Notes: generated from the letters alone by a model not told the origin. Positions 1 to 10,017 are shown, counted from the first letter of the stretch. The stretch: DNA of 64,000 bases from Stomoxys calcitrans (GCF_963082655.1 NC_081554.1:56283869-56347868), one strand, 5' to 3'. Numbers and translations: made by a program.

Positions 1-119
1 AAGTCCCTAAACCAAAAAAAAAAAAGATTTAAAGGAGCAAGAGAGCTCCAGGGGTCGATTTTTGGGAATGGATAGATGAAATGAACGGCCAGCGGGTCGT
101 TGTATCCAAATGCTACTGA

Positions 120-663
120 TGCCTTTCTCATACAAGACTGTGCCGAGGCATTGTCTGTGCTTAAGGAGATCATAATAGAGGGAAAAGTGGTTCGTTTAAA
201 CCCTACAAGTCAACAATCACCGAATGGTATTACATGATATGTGATAGAGAGCAGGACCGTTCGTCATGCGGTGCAAATGGTGTTTTGCTGAAGTTTGTGA
301 CAACTGGATGGCAGAAATATTTTGATGGTTTTCATACCTAAAGCGGGAAAACCAAACCACTTTCTGAACAAGAATTACATACCAATTAACCTTCTACTTT
401 TCATCTGAGAGACCCTGGAGAAACATTGGACTCATATTAGAAGGATTGGAAACCTACTCATGCCATCATTGGATAGCAGCTATATTATACTTATCTTAAC
501 GGCCGTTCGATAGACAATGCCAATCTTGATATGATAGTACCATTGCAATAGAAAGAATTCGAATTGGCGCCCTTCTTGCACATAGATGATTCTCTGATGG
601 ACATGAGGATCCCCCTCTTCTGGTAAACTGGTTTGATACGATGCTGAATTGCAGAATTATCAA
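120..663 (+). mobile_element. LINE fragment, N-terminal reverse transcriptase part
   Basis: Broken reading frames encode the start of a non-LTR reverse transcriptase. At about 325-370 the conserved palm-entry motif reads MVFIPKAGKPNHFLN, the equivalent of the VVFIPKAGK motif of RNase H-bearing insect LINEs, and is followed by a degenerate ETLEKHWTHIRR helix. At 630-663 the frame gives WFDTMLNCRIINA, which matches the segment before the GGVLSP box. Stops and frameshifts interrupt it, so it is dead. The coding stretch stops where a (CAA)n-type repeat begins at about 667 and related sequence resumes near 1066. Family level is secure; the clade (I/LOA-like) is inferred from better copies in the window. 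Confidence 0.75.
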
Positions 664-666
664 TGC

Positions 667-935
667 ATTACTGTTGTTGTGGCCATATTTTCATATTGAG
701 GTGACGATCCTCCTCAAGCTCTTGCAGGTGAGCTGGCTTGTTCCGGTCCAAAGGACCGATCGCCGCGAGCAGCTACTCCGTATAGAGTATTCTACTATCC
801 GCAACCTGTGGATGCGTCCGGTAGCCCGCAGCTAAGCTTTTAGTGACAGCAATGAACACCACACAGATCGGACCTCAATGTTCCGGCCCGTGTGGTGCTC
901 ACAGCTATCCCGTGACGGGACGCATCATTGGCGGT
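667..935 (-). repeat. (CAA)n-tailed retroposon-like repeat, internally deleted copy
   Basis: The left edge is a GTTGTTGTGG tract, that is a (CAA)n-type 3' end on the minus strand. It runs through 'TTCCGGTCCAAAGGACCGATCGCC' like sequence into 'CTACTCCGTATAGAGTATTC' and ends near 'CCCGTGACGGG'. Comparison with the fuller copies at 2012-2425 and 5560-5914 shows that the middle block (the part with 'GGCGCCAATAACTCG') is missing. It interrupts a plus-strand LINE reverse transcriptase. Confidence 0.6.
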
Positions 936-1059
936 TGGTCGATTAGCAATATTGTGATTAGAGGAACGCTGCAAGCAGGTACTTTATGACGAGGATAGTT
1001 GACGTCGCTGTAATGGTGGGTGGGAGTTTGGGTAGGTTGGTATGTGAAGTTGTACTCCA

Positions 1060-1865
1060 TACATGACACCCTGGTGAACATGGGAATTCCCACTCTTTTG
1101 GTGAATTAGGATATTAGGGTGCAGAAAGGCGGACTATCAACTTAGTCTTGGCTCAATTAGGGGGATTGTACAAGGAGGGGTTTTATCCCCTCTTTGGTAA
1201 CTTGTGTTTATCTAATTGGATTCTGAGCTTTTCGAGGAGAGGGTGATGGTCGTTGTCTACACGGATGACTTCATTGTGGTGGGTGACCGATTACGGACCT
1301 CAATCAGTGGGCGCTGAGAAATCTATCTGGTTTAGCCATCACCAATGGACTTGACATAAAACTCAGAAATATTCAGTTGATACTATTCACCTGTATAGTA
1401 GGGGTTTTTAAGGAGCCTAACCTTGAAGTAGTAGATAGTGACTAGAAGAACACTACAAGCAAAGGTCTTATCCTCTGTTATGTGGCTCTTGGTTATAAAT
1501 GGGTGACGTATGGCTGAAAGTTGTTGCCTACGCGGATTACGTCGCCATCATGGTGGTTAGCCACATTCTCTATACTTTAACAGACCTCATTTACGGCACA
1601 TTAAGGAAACTGTCTGGAAGGGCGACGGCCAATGAGCTTGGAATAAACCTTAGAAAGACTTCTGGTAGTATTTATTCAGAAGATAGAGGCTTGGAGTGTT
1701 CAGAGAACCTGTCTGGAAGGCCGATGGTTAATGGGCTTGGCGTAAACCAAAGAAAGACTATGCTGGTACTATTCATTCAGAAGATTGAGGCTTGGAGTAT
1801 TCAGAGAACGTATCCTGGAAGGAATAGAGCTCTATTTTCTGAAGGGCAAAGTTCATGGGCGTAAT
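1060..1865 (+). mobile_element. LINE fragment, reverse transcriptase palm, two tandem palm segments
   Basis: The first segment has GIVQGGVLSPLW at about 1160-1195 (family: PQGGVLSPLLW) and VVVYTDDFIVVG at 1246-1281, where the catalytic box is YTDD instead of YADD. A second palm segment starts at about 1500: KVVAYADYVAIMVV has the box as YADY, so the second catalytic Asp is lost, and continues with GLGVNQRKTMLVLF, the post-box motif. The two palm pieces lie head to tail with frameshifts, so they are either a duplication or two joined copies. A further 100-bp duplication lies inside (1610-1809). The polypeptide is not functional. Confidence 0.8.
1610..1809 (+). repeat. 100-bp tandem duplication inside LINE RT
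   Basis: CTGTCTGGAAG at 1610 recurs at 1709 and CAGAGAAC at 1701 recurs at 1802. The two units are 99 and 101 bp and about 85% alike by eye. The 2-bp difference shifts the reading frame, so unit 1 reads GSIYSEDRG where unit 2 reads LVLFIQKIE. The duplicated part covers the helix after the catalytic box. Confidence 0.85.
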
Positions 1866-2011
1866 TTTTTTTTTAAACTACACTGGAGAAAGGACACTGG
1901 GTAAAGAAACTGAGCAGGCTCTACTTTTGTTGTAACCAGATAGGTTGGATTTAGGGCCAGGGACAGGCCTTAAACATAGAGTGTACAATATTCCTGTCGG
2001 TGGTGTAATCG

Positions 2012-2425
2012 ATGTTGTTGTTGTAGCCACATTTGCAGGTGGGGATGGCGAACTTCGTTAAGCTAATATAGGTGAGCAAACTCATTCCGGTCTATACGAC
2101 CAATCGCCGAGGGAACATTATATCCAATGGTTATGTAAAGGCGCCAATAACTCGTCTTGTCGCCATAGGCACTCAGTTTTAATGCTAGACCCGGTGCCGC
2201 CCGGCCTCTCACTGAGACTCTCCACTCGATACCGCTGATTGTCCGCGAAAGCAGTTACAGCTACTCCGTATGGAGCATTCCTCCACCCGCAACCTGTGGA
2301 CGGGTAGCTCCCAGCTAAGCTTCTCATGACAACGAAGAACACCCCATAGATTTGAGCTAAAATTTCCATCCTGTGCTGTGGTGCTCATAGTTTTCCCATG
2401 CCGGGCGTTCAAGAACGTCTAGTGT
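2012..2425 (-). repeat. (CAA)n-tailed retroposon-like repeat, long copy
   Basis: It begins on the left with GTTGTTGTTGTAGCCACATT, the (CAA)n tail seen on the minus strand. It then carries 'GGTGAGCAAACTCATTCCGG', the block 'AAGGCGCCAATAACTCGTC', a GC-rich 'GACCCGGTGCCGCCCGG' part and 'CTCCACTCGATACCGCTGATTG'. It is the longest of four copies here. No coding capacity is visible. A 3' part of a LINE or a SINE are both possible. Confidence 0.65.
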
Positions 2426-2497
2426 ACCGCGGCAGTTCTAATAGATGGGGCAAGCAAGTGCTCTCCTAGGAAGTCCCTGAATACCATACTTGATCTA

Positions 2498-2734
2498 TTG
2501 GGTTGCCCAAAAAGTAATTGCGGATTTTTTAAAAGAAAGTAAATGCATTTTTAATGAAACTTAGAATGAACTTTAATCAAATTTACTTTTTTTACACGTT
2601 TTTTCTAAAGCAAGCTAAAAGTAACAGCTGATAACTGACAGAAGAAAGAATGCAATTACAGAGTCACAAGCTGTGAAAAAATTTGTCAACGCCGACTATA
2701 TGAAAAATCCGCAATTACTTTTTGGGCAACCCAA
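2498..2734 (+). mobile_element. mariner-like MITE copy 1 (237 bp)
   Basis: It has perfect terminal inverted repeats of about 30 bp starting TTGGGTTGCCCAAAAAGTAA and is flanked by TA on both sides (2496-2497 and 2735-2736), the target duplication of Tc1/mariner elements. The TIR closely resembles that of mellifera-subfamily mariners (family knowledge). The interior has no transposase frame. Orientation here has the AAAAGAAAGTAAATGC end on the left. Confidence 0.92.
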
Positions 2735-2749
2735 TATATGCCTATAGAC

Positions 2750-3057
2750 GGAGGCCATTGTAGCTCAGAGGTTAGCATGTCCGCCTTTGGTGCTGAAACC
2801 CTGGGTTCGAATCCAGGCGAGAATAACTGGAAAATTTTTCAGCGGTGGTTATCCCCTCCCAATGCTGGCGACATTTGTGAGGTTCTATGCTATGTAAAAA
2901 CGTCTCTCCAAAGAAGTGTCGCACTGCGGCAGGCCGTTCGGAATCGGCTAGAAAGGAGGTCCATTATCATTCAGCTTAAACTTGAATCGAGCTGCACTCA
3001 TTGATATGTGAGAAGTTTGCCCCCGTTCCTTAATGAAATGTTCATGGGAAATTTAGT
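2750..3057 (+). mobile_element. tRNA-derived SINE, full-length-like copy
   Basis: The head resembles a tRNA gene: A box TAGCTCAGAGGTTAGCATG and a perfect B box GGTTCGAATCC about 50 bp apart. It is followed by a tRNA-unrelated body ('TTTTTCAGCGGTGGTTATCC', 'GTGTCGCACTGCGGCA', 'CTCATTGATATGTGAGAAG') and ends with 'GTTCATGGGAAATTT'. The same ~310-bp unit occurs around a dozen times in the window, in both orientations. RNA polymerase III transcription is expected from the A and B boxes. It starts 14 bp after MITE copy 1. Confidence 0.9.
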
Positions 3058-3275
3058 ATTTAACTGTTTTCGTGACTGAATTCTCATACGGCACACATAC
3101 CTCTAGTTATTGTGGACTACTGTGAGCCCCCATTCAGTAAATTCCCTTTTTTGATCCACCCAGCCAGCTTCCATTGCTGGCATGTGCGTTGGTTTCTCTT
3201 CTATTTAACTTACAGTCTACTGTGTTTCACCACCGCACTATTGTGAAACTCTATTTGTATTCTTTTTCTCTTGTA

Positions 3276-3513
3276 TTGGGTTGCCCAAAAAGTAATTGCG
3301 GATTTTTCATATAGTCGGCGTTGACAAATTTTTTCACAGCTTGTGACTCTGTAATTGCATTCTTTCTTCTGTCAGTTATCAGCTGTTACTTTTAGCTTGC
3401 TTTAGAAAAAAACGTGTAAAAAAAGTATATTTGATTAAAGTTCATTCTAAGTTTTATTAAAAATGCATTTACTTTCTTTTAAAAAATCCGCAATTACTTT
3501 TTGGGCAACCCAA
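3276..3513 (-). mobile_element. mariner-like MITE copy 2 (238 bp)
   Basis: It has the same TIRs, with flanking TA at 3274-3275 and 3514-3515. Orientation is opposite to copy 1: the CATATAGTCGG end is on the left. It is almost identical to copy 1, so copies 1 and 2 form an inverted pair around a SINE, about 540 bp apart. Confidence 0.92.
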
Positions 3514-4537
3514 TAAATTTAATAAATATTTTCAAGGGAACGTTTTATTAAAAACATTTTTTTTTTGTACTGCGCCTCATTTTATGTTTCTAAAATATTT
3601 TTTGTGTCACACTGTGACGCAAGGCCGGCATTAGTTTGTCGTGGGATGCATAAACCAGGATATATTATTTTATGTTTTCGGAGGGTGAATTACATCCATT
3701 GTAAAGGGTAATAATGCTCACTCTTGTTTGTTGATTTGTCACAATTCGTGACTTGGACAAAGAGGAAAATGCAAAAATAAAAAATTGGCATATGATTGTA
3801 CAAGAAGCATCAACAAGTACTCGTTTTTTTTGTTGTCCTCACTAATTGTTATGCACAAGCGCTATGTGACACCCCATTCCGGGGGTATGGGTAAGCCCGA
3901 TGGTATAATAGAAATTATTACTACGTGAAATATGGCAATATGAAAATAACTGAAAGATATTTAATAGCACCCTTTAAAATAACTCTCCATTTGGTGGAGG
4001 AGGATATCTTTCGTTTTTAGTTTACTTTCTAGTATTCGGTGTCGGTTTTTAAAGTAATGACATCATGGTTTACATGACAACATTTGGGAATAAATGTGGC
4101 TACCATTGGGCTAAGAAAACAAATGACTCCCTTAAGGACAAATGGTAATTTGATAAAGGACATCTAAAGGGATATGTAAATCTAAAGCTTCTGACATATT
4201 TCATGGAACAATATTTCACAAATAAATGTGCGAAAAAAAAACTAAAATGCTAACAAATAAAGTTAGGCGGCAGGCAGTAGTCGAAGTGCGTTAGTCTCGA
4301 ATAACACAGGTGTTAGGTTAGTCAAGGCGCTCGATTCAGCGGTAAACAGCTATCAAGAGAATGCCTTTTTTGGAAACCATTCGCCATACATTGTATCTGA
4401 AGAAGTTAACATCTGTCTGGGCAATTCTACTCAAATTACGACCGGATCACTATGAACGCGAGCCCAACGGTAGTTGAGTTGGTAGCTAGCTCGAATTACG
4501 AGGGGCCGTATTACCGCATACCTGAATGAGTAAAATA
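3514..4537. other. AT-rich stretch without a recognised gene
   Basis: I see no coding frame, RNA gene or repeat that recurs in the window. It is mostly AT-rich with short homopolymers. The piece 4435-4520 contains a tRNA A-box-like 'TAGTTGAGTTGGTAGC' but no B box follows, so it is not called. Confidence 0.5.
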
Positions 4538-4772
4538 TGGGTTGCCCAAAAAGTAATTGCGGATTTTTCATATAGTCGGCGTTGGCAAATTTTTTCACAG
4601 CTTGTGACTCTGTAATTGCATTCTTTCTTCTGTCAGTTATCAGCTGTTACTTTTAGCTTGCTTTAGAAAAAAAGTGTAAAAAAGTATATTTGATTAAAGT
4701 TCATTCTAAGTTTTATTAAAAATGCATTTACTTTCTTTTAAAAAATCCGCAATTACTTTTTGGGCAACCCAA
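4538..4772 (-). mobile_element. mariner-like MITE copy 3 (235 bp)
   Basis: It has the same element and orientation as copy 2, flanked by TA (4536-4537, 4773-4774). One T is missing at the outer left end (TATGGGTTG instead of TATTGGGTTG). Confidence 0.9.
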
Positions 4773-4816
4773 TAGTTTGAAATCTTTTTAATGTTGGCAG
4801 TTTTTTGGAGTGGATA

Positions 4817-4857
4817 TCACATTGGTAATCTTGTGGCTTCAAAGATTACCAATGTGA
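4817..4857. repeat. strong 16-bp hairpin
   Basis: TCACATTGGTAATCTT (4817-4832) is perfectly inverted at 4842-4857 with a 9-nt loop. ATAT next to the stem on both sides extends the symmetry. It lies 45 bp after MITE copy 3. Function unknown. Confidence 0.8.
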
Positions 4858-5181
4858 ATATCAGATTCGTTAATATTCTTAAAATAGTTACATAGTTCCT
4901 AGATCTGAATGTTTAACCGAAAGTAAGTCAACAAAAAATGGACGAAAATGCAACACATTGTTAGAACAAAAACACCAACAACAAAACGGTTCTTGAACCT
5001 GGTGCCGCTGAACAGTTCTTCGACGACAGTATTTAGTGCTTACCACCTATTCAGAATGGTGGCAAAATAGTAGTAACGCAGATAAAGGAGAACAAAGCAG
5101 CAGGAGCCTTTGGTTCACCATCAAAGCGTTTATAATTGAAGGCGACACGCTAATTCCAACTGGCTAGAAGAACGAACTTGG

Positions 5182-5492
5182 AGGCCACCCTAGCGCAGAG
5201 GTTAGCATGTCCGCCTATGACGCTGAACGACTGGACAAGATCATTGTAAAAATTTTCAGCGGTGCCTGTCCTCTCCTAATGCTTGCGACATTTGGGAGGT
5301 ACTGTACCATTTGGTATAACAGCCATGTAAAAACTTCTCCATAAAGAGGTATCGCACTGCGGCACGCCGCTCGGACTCGGCTATAAAATGAAGGTCCCTT
5401 ATCATTGAGTTTAAAACTTGAATCGGACAGCACTTATTGATATGTGTGACGTTTGCAACTGTTCCTTAATGGAATTTTCATGTGCAAATTTG
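5182..5492 (+). mobile_element. tRNA-derived SINE copy, B box damaged
   Basis: The head GGCCACCCTAGCGCAGAGGT and 'GCATGTCCGCCTATGACGCT' are clear, but the segment that should hold GGTTCGAATCC is deleted or changed ('CTGGACAAGATC'). The body and the 'GGAATTTTCATGTGCAAATTTGC' type end match other copies. Probably unable to drive Pol III transcription. Confidence 0.85.
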
Positions 5493-5559
5493 CATTTGTA
5501 GAAGAACGCAACCCCGATGAAGGGAGGCCCGGCACGAAATAACTGCGAACACCAAATGA

Positions 5560-5914
5560 GCTGGGACATTGAGCTCCAATCTGTGTGGTGTTCATTTTTA
5601 TCACGGGAAGTTTAACTGGGAGCTACCGGCCGCGTGCACAGCTTGCGGATAGTGGAATGCTTCATACGGAGTAGCTGTAACTGCAGTTGCTGGCAATCAG
5701 CGGTATCGAGTGGAGAGTCTCAGTGAGAGGCCGGGCGGCACCGGGTCTTGCTTAAATACTGAGTGCCTATGATGCTGGATATAACAAGACGAGTTATTGG
5801 CGCCTTTAAATAACCAATAGCCATCACGTTCCCGCGGCGATCGGTTCTATGGACCGGAAGGATCTGGACTAGGATCGCTACCTCCACATGTAAATGTGGC
5901 TTCATCAACAATAA
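5560..5914 (+). repeat. (CAA)n-tailed retroposon-like repeat, plus-strand copy
   Basis: This is the inverse of the 2012-2425 copy. It starts 'GGACATTGAGCTCCAATCTG', passes through 'GAGTTATTGGCGCCTTTAAA' and 'CCCGCGGCGATCGGTTCTA', and ends 'GTGGCTTCATCAACAATAAT'. Together with the copies at 667, 2012 and 56979 it defines a 3' end rich in CAA. Confidence 0.65.
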
Positions 5915-5959
5915 TCCGAGTTTGGGGGAGTCGTACACACCGATCTCCCTTTTCTCTCA

Positions 5960-7475
5960 CCAGTAGCAAAGGCGCTTGAGGCATCACTCCTACCCAGCCT
6001 CGTAGAAGAATTTCCATTCGCCGAGCATTAACATGTATTTCGAAGACTGCATAGCACAACAACAGCTTTGCATGCTATCACCGCACAAATTTGCAGTGGC
6101 TTCAATCCGCCCAGGCCAAGTGATAGGACGGTGTTCGTGGCACTGGACCTATCGAAGGCATTCGACACGTCCAGCCATGCCAAATTATTTGAGAACATCG
6201 CCAACACGTTCCTCCAGCCAGGCTTGAAACGGTGGGTCGCGAATTATCTGTTTCGCCAGTAATTTGTGGAATTTAGGGATAAGAAGTCGAAGCACCGTAG
6301 ATTGAAACAGATGGGGTGATATCTCCGGCACTGTTTAACCTCTACCTATCCTCTATTCCACCCCCTCGAGACGGCATAGAGAGGCCCCCCCACCCATTAT
6401 TGACATCTGCGATGGGTTGAACATCTACCTCAACGAACTTGCCTCATATTTCGCTGCAAGAAATCTGAAGATAACTGCCACCAAATCTTCAGCCACATTA
6501 TTCACAACAAATACGCGTGAGGTGAATACTGAGCTAACTGTGATGATCGATGGAGAAATGATTCCGACCATCAAGTGTTCCAAAATACTTGGCATCACAT
6601 TTGACAGCTGTTACACATTCTCCCCACATGCCACAGCAATTTGCGATAAAGTCAAAAGTAGAAACAAGGTCCTCAAGTCACCTGCCGGCAGCACTTGGGG
6701 TGCAGACAAAGAGACCTTGTTGACCACGTACAAAGCAATTGGCCGGTCTGTGGTAAGTTATGCAGCGCCAGTGTGGTCTCGTCAGCTTTGTGACACGCAG
6801 TGGAATAAAATTCAGATCTGTCAGAATGCCGCCCTCCGAACTGCGACGGGCTGTCTCCTCAGATCTCATGTGGACCACCTCCATCAGGAGACAAAGATCC
6901 TACCAGTGCGAAGACATAACTACATGCTGTCTAAGCAATACCTTTTTGGCTGTTATCGCAGAGGCCACCCAAATCATAATCTTGTGGATAGATATCCCCC
7001 GCCCAGAAGCCTTAAGGTAGATCATGATCTAGAGCGTGAGGTTCAGCGCTACAAGAGAGACCCTCTAGACCAAGCGGCATATCAAGTAGGTGTAGACAAC
7101 ATTCATGCAGACAGGGTATCAGATGCGGTAAATGGCTACGCGGTGAATTTAGTCCTTGGAGAACGACCGCCTCCCATTGCACTTGAAGAGATTGATCTCC
7201 ACCGGCAAACCTGAGTAGTTCTGGCTCAATTACGTTCTGGCAGATGCAGCCGCCTCAACTCCTACTGAGCCAGGATTGATGCCGACGTGCAAGATGTATG
7301 TCCCGATTGTAAACAGGGACCGCACGATACACGTCACCTGTTTAACTGCCCAGCTAGACCCACTCGACTCAGACCCAGATCCTTGTAGACGCACCCCATC
7401 TTAGTCACAGAGTTCCTGGGTCTTGACACTAAATAGAATTTAGCAGACGAAAGATAGAACACAACAAACTGTTAC
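5960..7475 (+). mobile_element. Jockey/CR1-like LINE, RT to 3' end, no RNase H
   Basis: Frames give LLPSLVEEFPFAEH then TTTALHAITAQICSGFN (RT entry), VFVALDLSKAFDT (the first catalytic Asp is present, 6130-6170), a degenerate GVISPALFNLYLSSIPPP (6317-6365), then an unbroken 265-codon frame at 6417-7214 with ITATKSSATLFTT, ILGITFDSCYTFSPH and SYAAPVWS, the thumb and C-terminal region. The tail (7215-7440) has the C-x2-C...H-x4-C type motif CPDCKQGPHDTRHLFNC. The YADD catalytic segment is absent: GIE at 6378 runs straight into PIIDICDGLN, an apparent deletion of about a dozen codons. A 3' end with ACAACAACAATAAC follows. Dead copy. Confidence 0.85.
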
Positions 7476-7529
7476 AACAACAATAACATGAAGGAAGACC
7501 AACTACAGTGTAATCAGTCTACTGTGCAT

Positions 7530-7760
7530 CGAATCAAACTATCGTATCCCAGAAACACGAATCTGACATGTAAATTTGGGGTAGGGCGTCTGGGGAACCC
7601 ACCCTCCAAAAAACCCCCTCAAACAGATATACATGCGGATCAATACGGGACTTGCATGAAAGGTGTTTGCAAGTAGACTCAAATTAATGGTTTTTGGGAG
7701 TAGATTACAAATCTGATATCCACTCTAAGAGAATGTGTTTTCACTGGTTCACTTGCATGA
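7530..7760 (+). repeat. degenerate dispersed repeat ('GAATCTGATATC' type)
   Basis: Phrases such as ACGAATCTGACATG, 'GTCTGGGGAACCCACCC', 'CATGAAAGGTGTTTG' and ACAAATCTGATATCC follow one another in a quasi-periodic way. A minus-orientation relative lies at 18040-18175. This phrase pattern is common in muscid fly intergenic DNA (from memory). No coding. Confidence 0.5.
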
Positions 7761-8055
7761 ACAATACTAAACAGTAATCCTTTCCTAGCGTCAGCCGCCT
7801 TATTTCTCATCACCCCTTGATGACCTGGAACCGAACAAAGCCTGTAATAAGTAAAACATTCTTTGCGTCTCTAAACAAGTGTCGACCTTACATTACCCAA
7901 CGCCAGACCCTTAAAGGCCGCTTAACTTCCGCTCATAGTACTCTGTACCTTCTCTATCATCCTACGGAGGATACAACTATTCAGAACCTGATACCCGACT
8001 ATACATTCTTGGATGAAAATTGACCGATTCGCCGCAACAACTAGTGCACCGCATA

Positions 8056-8341
8056 TTTGCCCACAAAAATTCCATTGAAGAACAAGGGGCAAACTTCGAA
8101 CCAATTTATGCGTCCGATTCAAATTTGAGCTCATTGGTAAGCGACCTCCTTTATGGTAAGGGACCTCATTTTAGCGTGCCGCAGGCTCTTTGGAGAGAAG
8201 TTTTTACATGGCACTATACTATTTACATGGCATAGTAACTCACATATGCCGCCAGCATTAGGATAAGATAACCGCCGCTGACCATTTTCTTGGAATTTCT
8301 CGCCAGGATTCGAAGCCAGGCTTTCAGCGTCAAGGCCAGAT
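8056..8341 (-). mobile_element. tRNA-derived SINE, minus strand, head truncated
   Basis: Read on the minus strand, the body matches the other copies ('CCAGCATTAGGATAAGATAACC' seen from the plus strand) and the B-box region is 'GGCTTCGAATCCTGGCGAG'. The head stops at 'CCTTGACGCTGAAAGC', so the A box is gone. It abuts LINE sequence at 8345. Confidence 0.8.
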
Positions 8342-8344
8342 ATA

Positions 8345-9340
8345 CGAAGCAAAATACAAGCTGGCCAGGCGTGGGTCGCGGATGGACTTTGGGAGTGTAA
8401 CGACGATAGTAAAAACCTTCTTTGTGTTGGCTGTTCGGGATGGTGAAATCATACTATGACGAATATGTTGACTCAGCGTGGGATGGTCTTTTTGGGCTGC
8501 AGGGTTGCCAAGGTAGAGTTGGCAAAATATCGATGTTTTATTTTTTGTCTTAATATCGATTGATATTTTTCCAATCGATACTATCGGCAATAAATTTTTT
8601 TTTGCAAAATTGTGCAAAAAATGGGAGATTTGCCACATTGCGCCTATAGAGAGCTCAATTTTCATCCGATTGGGCTAAAATTTTGTACAATGATTTTTCT
8701 CTTGACTTTCAACTGACTTTATTAATTTTGGTTTTATTCGGTCTGTCCATTAATATTGCTTCTATACAAATCGATCTCCTGATGTTTACTTCTCATTTTC
8801 GTTGGTAGATAGGTGATGGGAAATTAACGATAGAATCGATACTACCGATATTTATTATTAGAAATATCGAATGTTGCGATTATCGATAGTTTACCAGCTC
8901 TATGCCAAGGCTCTGTGGTCTGTGTGTGGTGTGAGCTGGGGAAGCGTACCATGTATTGTTGGTGGGAGTCTTGTAATGTCAGGTCGCTGACATAGCGATG
9001 AGCTAGGTTTGAGGTTTGAGACGATTGAACATCTGCTGTGCAAAGGCCCCGCGATTACGGGGTGAAGGCGTAGGATTTTGGGTGAAAACCTTTTCTCTTC
9101 ACTGAACTTGACCCCTCAAGTCGTTCTGGAATTCTGCAAGAATTCTGTGATGGCTGACGGAGGGTGGCCTTTAGTCGGTGTGGCTCGGTCAGTCTCTATA
9201 CCGGCTTTTTAGTTCTAATGGCTTTCATTCCTCTCTTCTCACCTATTTTTTTCTTTGCAGGGCGAATACAATGGACCAGAGGTCTTCGAGTGAAGCGGTT
9301 GGCAACTACAGTTGCCTAACCCAGGCAGACATGCTATCCT
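8345..9340 (+). mobile_element. LINE fragment: end of RNase H, C-terminal region, 3' UTR (split by a hAT MITE)
   Basis: Before the insertion the frame gives KLARRGSRMDF, the segment after the RNase H fold. The hAT MITE (8514-8902) divides the word GCRVAKALWSV, which reads through if the MITE and one 8-bp duplicate are ignored. After it comes the C-terminal FETIEHLLCKGPAITG (family: E-x-x-EHLLCxCPA) and FSSLNLTPQVVLEFCKNS. The 3' UTR has 'GCGAATACAATGGACCAGAG' and ends near 9330 with CAGTTGCCTAACCC. It matches the copy at 38.8-40.4 kb. Confidence 0.85.
8514..8902. mobile_element. hAT-like MITE with 8-bp target duplication (389 bp)
   Basis: The ends are TAGAGTTGGCAAAATATCGA and, inverted, TAGAGCTGGTAAACTATCGA. 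It is flanked by a perfect 8-bp direct repeat TGCCAAGG (8506-8513 and 8903-8910), the hallmark of hAT insertion. The interior is AT-rich with many ATCGATA words and no transposase frame. It sits inside a LINE coding region whose frame is rejoined when the element is disregarded. Confidence 0.9.
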
Positions 9341-9377
9341 CTGAGTTACGGTTGCCTCCAGAAAGCATTCAAATTTA

Positions 9378-9478
9378 TAAATTTTGCCCATGAACATTCC
9401 ATTAAAGTACAGGGGCAAACTTCTCACATATCAAGGAGTGTTGTCCGATGCAATTTTAAGTTCATTATAAGACATAAG
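9378..9478 (-). mobile_element. SINE 3'-end fragment, minus strand
   Basis: It carries the inverted SINE tail ('TTTGCCCATGAACATTCCAT', 'AGGGGCAAACTTCTCACATA'). It directly abuts the plus-strand SINE at 9479, giving a tail-to-head inverted pair. Confidence 0.8.
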
Positions 9479-9800
9479 GAGGCCACCGTAGCGCAGAGGT
9501 TAACATGTCCGCCTATGACGCTGAACGCTTGGGTTCGAATCCTGGCGAGACCATAAAAAAAATTTCAAACGGTGGTTTTCCCCTCCCAATGCTGGAAACA
9601 TTTGTGAGATACTATGCCGTGTAAAATTTCTCTTCAAAGAGGTGTCGCACTGCGGCACGCCATTCGGATTTGGCTATAAAAAGGAGGCCCCTTGTCATTG
9701 AGCTAAAAACTTGAATCGGACTGTACTCATTGATATGTGAGAGGTTTGCCCCTGTTCCTTAGTGGAATGTTCATGGGCAAAATTTGCAATTTCGCAAAAT
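9479..9800 (+). mobile_element. tRNA-derived SINE, best-preserved copy
   Basis: GGAGGCCACCGTAGCGCAGA opens it, with A-box-like TAGCGCAGAGGTTAACATG and a perfect B box GGTTCGAATCC (9532-9542). The body and tail are complete up to 'TTCATGGGCAAAATTTGC'. This copy best defines the family: tRNA-like head about 75 bp, body about 240 bp. Confidence 0.92.
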
Positions 9801-9811
9801 TTGCATAGCCG

Positions 9812-9990
9812 AGTCCGAAAAGGAGCTGATTTAATTGGCCGATTTAATTTCCCTTTTGTACTCGTTCAGGGACTCTTTGTATAGGTTACAGTGCGCACTT
9901 AACTTGGTTCGATTAGTTTTGATGTAGAGCCTTCTCATAGTTAGACTGAGCCTCCTTCATCTCCGTTCCACCGAGTACAAAAGGCAAAGG
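9812..9990 (-). mobile_element. LINE fragment, endonuclease-RT linker
   Basis: On the minus strand a frame reads CNLYKESLNEYKREIKSAN, the basic linker between endonuclease and RT seen also at 62.6-62.9 kb (DWDLYRKSLNKYKSKVKS). It is short and interrupted by stops. Confidence 0.6.
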
Positions 9991-10017
9991 AAGTTTCATA
10001 CATTTTAGGTTAAAGCA

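Noticed and set aside
2750..2825. Genuine tRNA gene
   Set aside because: A and B boxes are present, but the cloverleaf is poor, the same head recurs around a dozen times with a fixed 240-bp body, and copies are truncated. It is a SINE.
8330..8665. Minus-strand 111-codon frame
   Set aside because: It spans the boundary of a LINE and a hAT MITE and reads the reverse strand of the LINE.
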